Shown here in pieces: positions 35,650 to 44,821 of a stretch of DNA of 64,000 nucleotides (within the stretch, counting starts at the first letter, position 1; every line of letters starts with the position of its first letter). The notes below the pieces were generated by a model that worked only from the letters and a program-made list of their open reading frames with translations, did no database searches and was not told the DNA's origin. This stretch comes from an uncultured Flavobacteriaceae bacterium (GTDB lineage Bacteria > Bacteroidota > Bacteroidia > Flavobacteriales > Flavobacteriaceae): contig CALHGE010000013.1 in the NCBI GenBank assembly GCA_938029725.1, forward strand, positions 1 to 64,000. Reading direction: 5' to 3'. Made by a program: the position numbers and the translations under genes.

Positions 35650-36798
35650 TTATTCTTGAGATATTTCAAGCATATCTACCGTAGCCACGGTACGAAAACC
35701 TAAATGTTCAAGAGATGAATCTAAACTCGTAGCCATACGCGCCGAGATACGATAACTCGCACAGTAAGAAGCATTACACAAAAAAGAACCGCCTTTAATA
35801 ACCTTCTCCTTTGCATAAATATCGCTTTGATTAAATGCATTCTCGGCCCCTTTCGGGTTCATTAAAACCGTATTCCTTTTTGAAACTTCTTGATAGTATT
35901 TCGTGTTGTACCAGTCGCTTGTCCATTCCCAAACATTGCCCGCCATATCATAGAGCCCAAAGTCATTTGGTAAAAAGGACTTTACTGGAGCTCTAGCTTC
36001 AAAACCATCGGTTCTGGTATTGTTTACAGGAAATTGTCCTTCCCAAGTATTGGCCATAAGAGCAAGGCTGCTTTCATCATTGCCCCAGAAATATGTTGCA
36101 TTTTCGGCATTTCCTTTTGCAGCCCTCTCCCACTCCGCTTCGGTAGGAAGCCTTCTTCCTGACCACTTACAATACGCCTGAGCATCTTCATAAGAAATAT
36201 GAACAACTGGTTCATTCATTTTTCCATTAATAGCGCTTTCCGCACCCTCAGGGTGCTTCCAATTGGCTCCAATACTCCAATTCCACCATTGTGAAAAATC
36301 ATATAGGTTTGAAACAGGGTTTTTGGTTTTCTTAAAGATCAATGAACCCGGTTGCATAATACTATCATGGGGTTTAGGCGTTCCTTCAGGAAGTTGTTTT
36401 TTCATTTCTTCCCAATCAATGGCTTTTTCTGCTACCGTTTCATATCCTGTGGCATCAACAAATTTTTTGAAATTGGCGTTGGTAACTTCTGTAATATCCA
36501 TAAAGAATCCGTCAACAGCAACTTTATGAGCTGGCTTTTCGTGACTCATGGCCATTTCATCGTGAAGTACAGCTCCTTGAGTTATAACACCTCCTGGAAT
36601 CCAAACCATGCCTTTGGGGGTAGTAATTTCCTCGGGCTTTTCTTTTATAAGTTGCGAAATGTTTTTAACAACACTAGCTAAGCGTACTTCTGTTTTTTCA
36701 ACTCCACTGACTTTAATATTTGGATTTTTATCTTGTTTGCATTGAAAAATAAAGCCAAGAAATAGAATACAAATCAACAAATTAAGGGTGTACCTCAT
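35650..36798 (-). CDS. Formylglycine-generating enzyme (SUMF1/FGE), predicted lipoprotein
   Basis: A 382-residue FGE-sulfatase domain protein with an N-terminal lipoprotein signal (lipobox GFIFQC, C20). Unlike many SUMF1-domain proteins, it retains both catalytic cysteines: C341 and C346 in the block GGSFLCNASYCASYR, which matches human and mycobacterial FGE. Such enzymes convert the sulfatase active-site cysteine to formylglycine using oxygen and copper. The sulfatase gene lies 35 bases upstream on the same strand, and both have lipoproteins, so maturation may happen in the periplasm. A gene-count check for other FGEs in the genome is not possible here. Confidence 0.85.
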   Translation of the reverse strand: MRYTLNLLICILFLGFIFQCKQDKNPNIKVSGVEKTEVRLASVVKNISQLIKEKPEEITTPKGMVWIPGGVITQGAVLHDEMAMSHEKPAHKVAVDGFFMDITEVTNANFKKFVDATGYETVAEKAIDWEEMKKQLPEGTPKPHDSIMQPGSLIFKKTKNPVSNLYDFSQWWNWSIGANWKHPEGAESAINGKMNEPVVHISYEDAQAYCKWSGRRLPTEAEWERAAKGNAENATYFWGNDESSLALMANTWEGQFPVNNTRTDGFEARAPVKSFLPNDFGLYDMAGNVWEWTSDWYNTKYYQEVSKRNTVLMNPKGAENAFNQSDIYAKEKVIKGGSFLCNASYCASYRISARMATSLDSSLEHLGFRTVATVDMLEISQE

Positions 36799-36833
36799 TT
36801 TAAACTTTTATGGGAATTTCACAAGCTCCAAAT

Positions 36834-38411
36834 TTACTTTTTTTCTGAAAGTAATCCGTCTTGTAGTATTGGTATTTTAAAATCTTCCATTTCTGGAATT
36901 TCACGCTCTGCCTTAAATATCTCAGCAGCTCTTTTTACTATTTCTGGATGCATTTCTGCTAGGTTTGTTGTTTCGGTTGGGTCATCTTTCAAGTTGAATA
37001 ACTCTAAGGTGGGCTCCTTGTCATTTTTTAGATTTTGACGTACAAGCTTCCAATCACCCATTCGAACGGCAACTTGCCCGCCATAACTAGGAAATTCCCA
37101 ATACATAAATTCATGCCCTTCTTGATTTTTTTCTGAAAGTAATGCCGGTAGCATACTGATGCCATCTGTATCGTCAGAATTCTCATAACCCGCAATATCG
37201 GTAAAGGTCGCTAGCATGTCATAATGAGCTGAAATATGGTCACTTCTACTTCCTGCTTTTATCTTGTTTGGCCAAGAAGCAATCATCGGCACACGAATTC
37301 CTCCTTCATACAAAAAGCCCTTGCCTCTGCCATATTCTCCATCAAAAGGTTTCGCACTTTCGAAAAAAGCAGGGTCTGCACCGCCAGCATAACTTGGGCC
37401 ATTATCAGAAGTAAAAATCAGCAAAGTATTTTCATAGATACCTTCGTCTTTTAGTTGTTTGACTAATTTTCCAATATTCTCATCCAAATAGGATACCATT
37501 GCCGCATAGGCAGCTCGAGGGCTTTGATGTGGAAAATAACTTTTCTCCCCCAAATAGGGCTCCTCTTCTCCAAATTTTTTCTTGTAATAATTTAACCACT
37601 TTTCAGGCGCTTGCAAAGCTACATGAGGAATTGGTGTTGCCCAATACAAGAAAAAGGGCTGCGCTTTATTGTCATCTACAAAGCCAGTTAATTCATCAAA
37701 CATCAAGTCTGGCGCATAATCGGATAAGGTATAGGCGGCATAACTATCTGGGTTATGTATATCTGATCCTTTGGGCAATTTTGTATTTGGTGCGACGGTG
37801 TCATTCGCTAAATGAACCCGATTTCTGTTTTTATACAAATGCAGCGGGTAATAGGTATGTGCTTGACGTTGGCAATTGTATCCGTAAAAAAAATCAAAAC
37901 CCATATCATTAGGAATTGACTTTGTATGTGGAGCGCCTAGTCCCCATTTCCCAATAATACCTGTCTTATAACCAACTTCTTGCAACTTATCGGCCATGGT
38001 AATGGTACTTTCAGGCATAGAACCTTGGCCTTCTAAAGTAGAATCTTTTGCCATTGCGTAATAATTCCAAACATCGCCACGTTCTTTCCATTCGTTATTA
38101 CCACGAATATAGGCATGGCCAGCATGCTTTCCGGTTAGAAACATATACCGCGCTGGTGCACAAACTGGAGCACTTGAATAATGCTGCGTAAAAAGCATTC
38201 CTTCTTTTGCTAAAGCATCAATATGAGGCGTTTCTATTTTTTTTTGCCCGTAAGCGCCAATTTCTCCGTAGCCCAAATCATCGGCTAAAATGTAAATGAT
38301 ATTCGGTGGTGTAGTCTTGTTGTCAACAACAATTTCTTGTTCTGCATCTTTACAAGCCAAAAAGAACATGCCGACCAGCAGCAGGGAGCAGGATATTTTT
38401 TTTAACGCCAT
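36834..38411 (-). CDS. Type I sulfatase (arylsulfatase family), lipoprotein
   Basis: A 525-residue sulfatase. The calcium-binding DD is at 44-45 (YILADDLGYGE), and the maturation motif C84-A-P-A-R88 (in VCAPARYMFLTGKHAGH) marks a cysteine-type enzyme that needs formylglycine. Other metal ligands (TSDNG) follow near 340. The signal peptide ends in FFLAC (C20), predicting a lipoprotein. Sulfated galactans or other algal polysaccharides are the likely substrates; the SulfAtlas subfamily cannot be assigned by eye. The FGE gene follows, probably cotranscribed. Confidence 0.92.
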   Translation of the reverse strand: MALKKISCSLLLVGMFFLACKDAEQEIVVDNKTTPPNIIYILADDLGYGEIGAYGQKKIETPHIDALAKEGMLFTQHYSSAPVCAPARYMFLTGKHAGHAYIRGNNEWKERGDVWNYYAMAKDSTLEGQGSMPESTITMADKLQEVGYKTGIIGKWGLGAPHTKSIPNDMGFDFFYGYNCQRQAHTYYPLHLYKNRNRVHLANDTVAPNTKLPKGSDIHNPDSYAAYTLSDYAPDLMFDELTGFVDDNKAQPFFLYWATPIPHVALQAPEKWLNYYKKKFGEEEPYLGEKSYFPHQSPRAAYAAMVSYLDENIGKLVKQLKDEGIYENTLLIFTSDNGPSYAGGADPAFFESAKPFDGEYGRGKGFLYEGGIRVPMIASWPNKIKAGSRSDHISAHYDMLATFTDIAGYENSDDTDGISMLPALLSEKNQEGHEFMYWEFPSYGGQVAVRMGDWKLVRQNLKNDKEPTLELFNLKDDPTETTNLAEMHPEIVKRAAEIFKAEREIPEMEDFKIPILQDGLLSEKK

Positions 38412-38429
38412 ATTTTCTAATTTTATTAA

Positions 38430-39767
38430 CTACATCACTATGCTCTTACCTGGTGTAGGAATAGCATATAAGCCTTCTGCGTTTGGTTGTACAGGCGCTG
38501 GAGAGTTCCATGTCAAATCATCTGGTACCAATGCTAAATTTGACTGCATGGCCTCATCCCATTTCACCACTTTTCCAGAATAGGTAGCCATTCTTCCTAA
38601 TATAGCCGTCATAGTACTTTTAGCTCCGTTTTCAGCATTCGCAATCACGGTACCATTACGAATAGATTCAAAAAGTTTAATATGTTCTACTTGATATGGG
38701 TTTGGGTCATCTTTTCCTCTATGTTCAAATAGCGTTTTCCCAGCCCAATCTTTCATAGTTGTCGTATCGCCTTCAGTAGAGATAGTTCCTTTAGTGCCTT
38801 GAAAGAATTCAGATACTCTACTCATCGTTTCGGGTTGATGTCGACATTGACTAGCAATTACAGCACCGCTGGGGTAGGTGAATTCTACAAAATGGTGATC
38901 AAAAATCTCCCCATGATCTTTTCCTGTTCGTATTTGACGACCGCCCATGCCTTGCGCAGATATTGGATACTCACCAATGAACCAATTCGCTACATCAATA
39001 TTATGAATGTGTTGTTCTAAAATATGGTCACCGCACAACCAATTAAAATAGTACCAGTTTCGCATTTGATATTCAAGTTCTGTTTGACCGGGCTCTCGCT
39101 CACGTACCCAAACTCCTCCACTATTCCAATACACTTGACCCGAAACAATCTTCCCTATTTTGTCTTGTTTTAATTGATCGATCGCTGCTAAGTAATTATC
39201 TTGATAATGGCGCTGTAGACCAACAACAACGTTTAGCTTTTTATCTTTTGCTATTTTTGCGGCGGCTAAAACTTTACGAACACCTGGTACATCTGTTGCT
39301 ACTGGTTTTTCCATAAAAACATGCTTCCCATTATTTATAGCGTATTCAAAGTGTTGCGGCCGAAACCCTGGGGGTGTTGCCAAAATCACAACATCGGCTA
39401 GATCCATAGCCTTCTGTGCGCCATCAAAACCCACAAATCGATTCTTCTTAGGAACATTTATTTTTTTAGTCTCACCCATCTCCTTAGAAATATTCGTCAA
39501 ACTTGATTGAAGCCTATCTTCGAAGGCATCAGCCATTGCTACTAACTCAATATTATCATCAGCATTTAAGGCTTGTACAGCTGCCCCAGTGCCTCTTCCT
39601 CCACAACCTACCAAAGCAATTTTTAGTTTTTTATCAGCAAAGACATTCTCCATACCACTCATTTGCATATTTGGCAAAAGCAGAGTTCCTCCGGTAAATA
39701 GGGCTGATTTTTTTACAAAATCTCTTCTTGATTTTTTTGACTCCAGCACTTTTTTGTCCTTTTTCAT
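38430..39767 (-). CDS. Gfo/Idh/MocA family oxidoreductase with Tat-type leader
   Basis: A 445-residue NAD(P)-binding sugar oxidoreductase when started at 39767 (MKKDKKVLESKKSRRDFVKK); a further upstream ATG at 39860 adds 31 residues that do not look like a signal. A twin-arginine leader SRRDFVKKSALFTGGTLLL precedes the Rossmann fold (IALVGCGGRGTG, about residue 45) and EKPVATDVPG. Tat export is common in this family in Bacteroidota and implies a periplasmic enzyme. It sits 18 bases from the sulfatase gene on the same strand, consistent with glycan oxidation. Confidence 0.87.
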   Translation of the reverse strand: MKKDKKVLESKKSRRDFVKKSALFTGGTLLLPNMQMSGMENVFADKKLKIALVGCGGRGTGAAVQALNADDNIELVAMADAFEDRLQSSLTNISKEMGETKKINVPKKNRFVGFDGAQKAMDLADVVILATPPGFRPQHFEYAINNGKHVFMEKPVATDVPGVRKVLAAAKIAKDKKLNVVVGLQRHYQDNYLAAIDQLKQDKIGKIVSGQVYWNSGGVWVREREPGQTELEYQMRNWYYFNWLCGDHILEQHIHNIDVANWFIGEYPISAQGMGGRQIRTGKDHGEIFDHHFVEFTYPSGAVIASQCRHQPETMSRVSEFFQGTKGTISTEGDTTTMKDWAGKTLFEHRGKDDPNPYQVEHIKLFESIRNGTVIANAENGAKSTMTAILGRMATYSGKVVKWDEAMQSNLALVPDDLTWNSPAPVQPNAEGLYAIPTPGKSIVM

Positions 39768-40028
39768 CCTAGTAGTTTTATATCTCTTTGAGTATGAACT
39801 TGTTCGTAAGTTAAACAGAAAAAACCATTCCGTAAAAAGTGCTTTTACAAAATGACTCATATGTTATTTTACAAGTGAAATATTCAATAAAAAGGGGAAG
39901 TACTATCTGTATCTCAATCTGCCAATAGACTGACATATCGATACAATATTCGCTTTAAAATACGCATAGAAAGGAAAAACGGGCCTTACCAATAGCGATG
40001 GTTTGACACTAAAGAATGTTTTATCTAC

Positions 40029-42140
40029 TTAAAAATTCTCCATTTGTTTTAGCGCTTCATCAATCGTACGCACAGGTAGTTTACACGTACTATTCTGACA
40101 AACATAGATAAAAGTCTCGTCTTCAAAATAGCGGTCTTTAAACAAAGGAGCCTCACTCTCAGCTATACTGCCAACAATCAAAGCATTTGGAAATTGTTTT
40201 TCTTGAAGCGCTTTCACCAACTGCTCGGCATTTTTACCAACAACCGCAATTTCGAAATAAGGATAAGTAAGGTTTGACAACAAACTATTCCAATGCGCAT
40301 AGCCATTCGGATACGCTGTAATTCTTGGTAGTAAAGTCGTAAGCATCGTTTTTGATTTCCTCAAGTACTCGGTATTATACAAGATATGCCCCAACCGGAA
40401 AAGGTTATGTGCCATTACTGAATTAGCGGAGGGTATATCACCATCGTTCGTTTTAATAATTTTTGAAATAAGTTCTTGATTCTTGCTAAAAGTATACATA
40501 CCTGTAGCATCATCAGTAAAATCACGAGTAACTACCTCGGTTAATTCTCTCGAAAAATCTACATATTTAACCGCAGTTGTTGCACTATACAACTGTATGC
40601 TTGCATCAGCCAAAAATGTATAATCTTCCAAAAAACTAGCATTCTGTTTACTTCCTTCTTTATAGGAGTGTAGTAACTTTCCGTTTGAATAGCTCTTTGA
40701 TTTAATAAATTCATAGGCTGTGGTAGCCGTATTCAAAAATGAAGCTTCCCCAAAAGTTTGATAAGCCTCCGTTAGCCCTTTTATTAGAAGTGCATTCCAA
40801 GAAGTCAAAATTTTATCATCTGTATTCGGGCGTATTCTGCCTTCTCTTGCCTGAAGAAGCTTGCTTTTCCATACTGATTTCAAGGCAATAAAACCTGCAT
40901 CACTGATAGCGTTTTTAGCTAAAAAAGCTTTCTTGTTACCACTAGTATGCAAGATGTACTTATCATCCTCCCAAACATTTGATTTCTGAATATTAAAATA
41001 GTTGGCAAATAGGTCAAAATCAGTTCCTAATAAAGCTTTTAATTCTTCTTTGGTCCAAACGTAGAACTTGCCTTCTTCTCCATCGCTATCCGCATCCAAG
41101 GTGGCGTAATATCCACCTTTAGGGTTTTTCATTTCTCGATTCAAAAAGCGAACTGTTTCAAAAACTACATCCTTATAGGCTGCTTCTTCAAAAACAACAT
41201 ATGCTTTTGAATAGAGTCCGACTGCTTGAGCATTGTCATAGAGCATTTTTTCAAAATGAGGTACTTTCCATTCTGGATCAGTGCTGTATCTAAAGAACCC
41301 ACCGCCTATATGGTCATAGATACCGCCATTTGCCATTCTGTCTAAAGTATTTTTGACATGTTTTAGCGCTTCTTCATCCTTTGCCAAAACGGCATAATCT
41401 AGTAAAAAATTCAATCCATTAAAAGACATAAATTTTTGCGGGCCTAAATCACCTCCTAAATCCCTATCCCACTCGGGTTTCCAATTTTCTACACCGATCT
41501 GTAAAGCTTCTTTTGTTAGTTTTTCAAATGCTGAGGAAATCTCAAGTAGATTGGTTTCCTGTATTCCTTTTGATAAGCCATCTGCATAAGAATTTGCTTG
41601 CGCAGGATTTTCGTTGTACATCGTATTTACCTTCTGAAGTACTTCATTCCATTGTGATTTAGGAAGGTATGTACCTAGATAAAGAGGTTTTCCATTGGGC
41701 AGTGTAATCGCATTTAAAGGCCAACCACCACTTTGACCCAGTAATTGTATGGCAGTTTGATACACTTGATCCACATCAGGCCGTTCTTCACGATCCACCT
41801 TTATACTGATGTAATTCTCATTCATCATTTTTGCCACTTCTTCGTCTTCAAAAGTCTCCGCCTCCATTACGTGACACCAGTGACAAGATGAATAGCCTAT
41901 ACTCACCAATACCAATTTATTTTCCTTTTTGGCTTCTTCAAATATTTCAGGACTCCAAGCTCTCCATTTTACTGGGTTATGCGCATGTTGTAATAAATAG
42001 GGACTTGTCTCATGAATTAAATCGTTGGTGAACGCATGAGTGGCATCTTGTTTTCCATTCTCTTTACAAGAATAGAAAAGACTTAGTATTGCAAAAACAA
42101 CCAGTGGTGACCAAAATCGAAATTGCTTCATCAGCTTCAT
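40029..42140 (-). CDS. Thioredoxin-domain (DUF255) protein, SPATA20/YyaL-like, lipoprotein
   Basis: A 703-residue protein of the DUF255/SPATA20 group: an N-terminal thioredoxin-like domain with SCHWC (C86, C89) in [18 protein letters not shown], then an alpha/alpha barrel related to glucuronidase/epimerase folds (about 270-640). The leader [25 protein letters not shown] has a lipobox at C25, so it is probably a periplasmic lipoprotein. Function is unknown. A start at 42131 (MKQFRFW) is equally possible. Confidence 0.85.
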   Translation of the reverse strand: MKLMKQFRFWSPLVVFAILSLFYSCKENGKQDATHAFTNDLIHETSPYLLQHAHNPVKWRAWSPEIFEEAKKENKLVLVSIGYSSCHWCHVMEAETFEDEEVAKMMNENYISIKVDREERPDVDQVYQTAIQLLGQSGGWPLNAITLPNGKPLYLGTYLPKSQWNEVLQKVNTMYNENPAQANSYADGLSKGIQETNLLEISSAFEKLTKEALQIGVENWKPEWDRDLGGDLGPQKFMSFNGLNFLLDYAVLAKDEEALKHVKNTLDRMANGGIYDHIGGGFFRYSTDPEWKVPHFEKMLYDNAQAVGLYSKAYVVFEEAAYKDVVFETVRFLNREMKNPKGGYYATLDADSDGEEGKFYVWTKEELKALLGTDFDLFANYFNIQKSNVWEDDKYILHTSGNKKAFLAKNAISDAGFIALKSVWKSKLLQAREGRIRPNTDDKILTSWNALLIKGLTEAYQTFGEASFLNTATTAYEFIKSKSYSNGKLLHSYKEGSKQNASFLEDYTFLADASIQLYSATTAVKYVDFSRELTEVVTRDFTDDATGMYTFSKNQELISKIIKTNDGDIPSANSVMAHNLFRLGHILYNTEYLRKSKTMLTTLLPRITAYPNGYAHWNSLLSNLTYPYFEIAVVGKNAEQLVKALQEKQFPNALIVGSIAESEAPLFKDRYFEDETFIYVCQNSTCKLPVRTIDEALKQMENF

Positions 42141-42467
42141 AACGTATGTATTTTTCAGTAAAGTGCTAAAATACTACAATGAGATAAAACAAGACATGAC
42201 CTCATTCATCAATTAAACGGGCCCTCTGATGATTATGATACCAACTTGCAACATACCTTGGCAAAACTATAAAGCTAAAAACGCACTGGTTCTAGACCAT
42301 GAAGGCATCCCGATAGGGTAAAGACCTAGAAAAGGACATCTCATCAAAAAATCAAAATAAAACAACATAACAAGCCTAATATTTTGCTACATAACACAAT
42401 TCAATCTTTACACAACAGGTATGTAAGAATTTACAACAATATATTTCATATAACGTAAGAATAATCC

Positions 42468-42475
42468 TATTTTTG
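42468..42475 (+). promoter_or_regulatory. Candidate -7 element upstream of hairpin-rich segment
   Basis: TATTTTTG matches TAnnTTTG exactly, with a partial -33 element (tttc at about 42444). It points toward a hairpin-rich segment with no protein gene and so may start a small RNA near 42482. Confidence 0.4.
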
Positions 42476-42481
42476 AACTTT

Positions 42482-42597
42482 GGTTATAAACACTGTTAGT
42501 CACACTTTGGCTAACTAGAGTTTAATTTGGTTGAATAGGTGGAATTCGTTGGGACATGAATTTCACAACTAAAAGAGGGCTAACGCCCTCTTTTATA
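42482..42597 (+). ncRNA. Candidate small RNA 1 ending in an intrinsic terminator
   Basis: From the presumed start the sequence folds into ttagtc/ggctaa (about 42497-42515, one G-U pair), gtggaattc/gaatttcac (about 42539-42566, one G-U pair) and a terminator hairpin aaaagagggc (42571-42580) with gccctctttt (42585-42594), loop taac, followed by ata-ttt. No ORF has a plausible start and neither neighbour gene explains the terminator, since the upstream gene is on the minus strand and reads away. It may be an independent RNA. The family, if any, is unknown to me. Confidence 0.4.
42571..42597 (+). terminator. Intrinsic terminator 1 in the 42-kb gap
   Basis: Ten-base perfect stem aaaagagggc / gccctctttt with a taac loop at 42571-42594, followed by ata-ttt. 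The symmetry of A and T runs means it could also work for minus-strand transcripts. Confidence 0.75.
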
Positions 42598-42600
42598 TTT

Positions 42601-42715
42601 ACAAGAAACTGTAGCGCTATATTACTATTGATAAACTCAATAGCAGTAGCCTATAGAGGATTAAGTGTTCTACTTGATCTGAGCGTCGTATTTGGGAGAA
42701 TACGGCGCTTTTTTA
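42601..42715 (+). ncRNA. Candidate small RNA 2 or second structured module with terminator
   Basis: Contains tactattga/tcaatagcagta (about 42625-42650, one bulge), gattaagt/acttgatc (about 42659-42679, one G-U pair) and a strong terminator: agcgtcgtatt (42682-42692) with aatacggcgct (42699-42709), loop tgggag, then six T. It follows the first terminator within 5 bases, so it is either a read-through extension or a separate transcript; no promoter of its own was seen. Confidence 0.35.
42682..42714 (+). terminator. Intrinsic terminator 2 in the 42-kb gap
   Basis: Eleven-base stem agcgtcgtatt (42682-42692) with aatacggcgct (42699-42709), one G-U pair, loop tgggag, directly followed by T residues to 42714. 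Confidence 0.85.
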
Positions 42716-43124
42716 TGCAAAATAATGAGCTTGAAAACTAGACGAAAAATAGTAGTATTACTATTAAGCTGTCAAAAGTTCTACTTTACCTAAGCGCTAG
42801 TAATTCAGCTTTAAATTCTTACAAAGAATATTCAATTATTTTTTAAATAATGAAGTTTTCACTCAATATTATCTAATCTATCGCGTTTAAAACTAAAAAA
42901 ACACCCTATCTCAAAAATAAAACTAAGCTATAATTGCACCCATCACGCCTTAAAACAAATTTTCAAATTTAACAAAACAATGATTGGATGTATGAAGAAT
43001 AACCTACCGGTAGTTTTTTTAAATTAAATTTTGCTAAAAACAATGAATTATAGCCAGATCATAGTAGATCTTGAAAAGTACACTAGATATAAAATACACC
43101 CAAATAAGTAAATCCCCACATCTT

Positions 43125-43412
43125 ATGGCAACTTTCAAATCAAAATCAGTTCAATCTGAAACATTAAATCGCACCGCAGAGCTGATGGTAAAAAAATTCT
43201 ACACGCTTCGTACAAAATTCCAAGCGGGATATTCAGGTAAACTGCGATGTGGAAAATATGAAGAAACCCGCGAATTTACGATTTCTCTGAACCATGCTAT
43301 TTTTAAAGCAAATCAACTTCTTACTATGAAGTTTGTTACGGAAAAGAATATTCAAGAATTAGAAGGAAAGTTTAAATCATTAAATCAAAAATACACCTAC
43401 TTACGGCAGTAG
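43125..43412 (+). CDS. Small hypothetical protein (95 aa), possibly helical and cytoplasmic
   Basis: An ORF from 43125 (MATFKSKSVQSETLNRTAEL) to 43412, 95 residues; an upstream TTG at 43071 would lengthen it to 113. It is basic, with no signal or membrane segment, and has a helix-rich C-terminus (ANQLLTMKFVTEKNIQELEGKF). I do not recognise a family. Codon use looks like its neighbours and the region is not antisense to any other gene, which supports it as real. Confidence 0.55.
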   Translation: MATFKSKSVQSETLNRTAELMVKKFYTLRTKFQAGYSGKLRCGKYEETREFTISLNHAIFKANQLLTMKFVTEKNIQELEGKFKSLNQKYTYLRQ

Positions 43413-43443
43413 TATAGCACGAATCACATAGACCATCTACTAA

Positions 43444-44817
43444 TCAAACAATTACATGTTGCCTTAGCACTTCGAAAACTTGTGTTGGTTCAAGGTTTTG
43501 AGGAAAATCATATGTTTTTCTATTTGAAATAAGTATCGGATAATCATCCAAATCATCAGGTATTCTGCCGTGAGAGCCCTTTACCAACTTCGCATTTAAC
43601 GGAATTATATTCATAACCGTTCTGAAACCTAATTTCTTTTTAATCAGCTTCCCAATGACTTTTGGTATCACAAATAAGTCTTTAGGGTCGGTAAGCATTT
43701 CTACAGGATCGTATCCTGGTTTTTTGTGAATATCTACCATACGCGCGTAATCTGGAGCTATCTTATCATCTAACCAAAAATAATACGTAAACCAAGAACG
43801 GGCATCAGCAACTACAACTAGGTCTCCACAACGCTCATGGTTCAAGTTTGCTTCGGTTAATTCTTCTTCTGAAAGTACTTTCTCGACTCCATTAACGCCT
43901 TCTAGTAGTTTTTTTACTTTCGATTGCAATGACTTGTCGTTCAAATAGATGTGTGCTATTTGATGGTCTGCTACGGCAAATGCCTTACTTTCACCAGCAT
44001 CTAAAAGTTCTAGCCCGCGTTCTTTGCGAATAGTAATATATCCTTCTTTTCTCAAAACACGATTCAAGTGAATTGGATTGTCAACATTGGTTATTCCGTA
44101 TTCAGAAAGTAATATGATATGTGCGTTCTGTTTCTGATAGTAGCTTACCAATTGCTTCACAACCGCGTCAATTTCAACTAGATCTTTGTCTATTTTATTA
44201 AAATCTAAACCATGTCGCTGTAGGTTATAGTCTAAATGCGGCAAATAAATCAGCGTAAGCGTAGGGTCATGCAATTCATCAGTTTTTATACTCGCATCAG
44301 CTATCCATTGGCTTGATTTGATAGTTGTTTTTGGGCCCCAAAAATGAAATAAAGGAAAAGTACCCAATTCTTCTTGTAAGGTATCGCGCAGTTCAGCTGG
44401 CTGTGAATAACAATCAGGAATCTTGCGACCATCAGCTAAATAGTTTGGACGCGGTGTAACACTAAAATCGACTGTTGAATGCATGTTATACCACCAAAAC
44501 ATATTAGAACATGTAAACTCTGGATTATTCATCTTAAGGCTGTCCCATATTTTTTCACTTTGAACCAATTTATTCGATTGCTTCCAAAATTTCACTTCGC
44601 ACTCGTCTTTAAAGTACCAGCCATTGCCAACGATACCATGTTCGGAAGGATACTTTCCGGTCAGGTAAGTAGATTGTGCTGAGCAGGTAACAGCAGGAAG
44701 TACGGGTGTTATAAAGGAAGACTTCCCTTGATCAAGAAATGATTTTATAAAGGGAGTGTGTTCACCAATTAATCGCTTGGTTAATCCTACTACGTTGATG
44801 ACTACGGTTTTATTCAT
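43444..44817 (-). CDS. eboF: EboF: nucleotide pyrophosphatase/phosphodiesterase family protein
   Basis: A 457-residue protein of the alkaline phosphatase superfamily, nucleotide pyrophosphatase/phosphodiesterase type. Catalytic Thr lies in PAVTCSAQSTYLTGKYPSEH, and late metal ligands occur in ADHQIAH and GSHGRIPDD. No signal peptide, so cytoplasmic. It is the last gene of the leftward ebo operon, 4 bases after eboE. In cyanobacteria eboF belongs to the cluster needed for moving the scytonemin precursor to the periplasm (established from that system, from memory); here the role is inferred by synteny. Confidence 0.88.
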   Translation of the reverse strand: MNKTVVINVVGLTKRLIGEHTPFIKSFLDQGKSSFITPVLPAVTCSAQSTYLTGKYPSEHGIVGNGWYFKDECEVKFWKQSNKLVQSEKIWDSLKMNNPEFTCSNMFWWYNMHSTVDFSVTPRPNYLADGRKIPDCYSQPAELRDTLQEELGTFPLFHFWGPKTTIKSSQWIADASIKTDELHDPTLTLIYLPHLDYNLQRHGLDFNKIDKDLVEIDAVVKQLVSYYQKQNAHIILLSEYGITNVDNPIHLNRVLRKEGYITIRKERGLELLDAGESKAFAVADHQIAHIYLNDKSLQSKVKKLLEGVNGVEKVLSEEELTEANLNHERCGDLVVVADARSWFTYYFWLDDKIAPDYARMVDIHKKPGYDPVEMLTDPKDLFVIPKVIGKLIKKKLGFRTVMNIIPLNAKLVKGSHGRIPDDLDDYPILISNRKTYDFPQNLEPTQVFEVLRQHVIV

Positions 44818-44821
44818 TCGT

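Larger units (their letters stand above)
42141..43124. other. 984-base region without a convincing protein gene
   Basis: The stretch holds a short ORF of 30 codons at 42229-42321, a promoter-like element at 42468-42475, two intrinsic terminators and several further stem-loops between 42490 and 42715 (listed separately), then AT-rich sequence to 43124 with only a ctaccggtag palindrome followed by T residues near 43003-43020. No tRNA or rRNA features were recognisable. Confidence 0.6.

Noticed and set aside
37499-37912. A 137-residue ORF antisense to the sulfatase.
   Set aside because: The sulfatase frame has all catalytic motifs; the antisense product has no start context or family.
42229-42321. 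A 30-codon ORF (MIMIPTCNIPWQNYKAKNAL...) in the 42-kb gap, possibly a gene remnant.
   Set aside because: Too short to judge, with no recognisable family and no continuing frame; not enough for a gene call.
42556-42741. A 61-codon ORF across the hairpin segment.
   Set aside because: It runs through both terminator hairpins and has no family resemblance; the nucleotide structure explains the sequence better.
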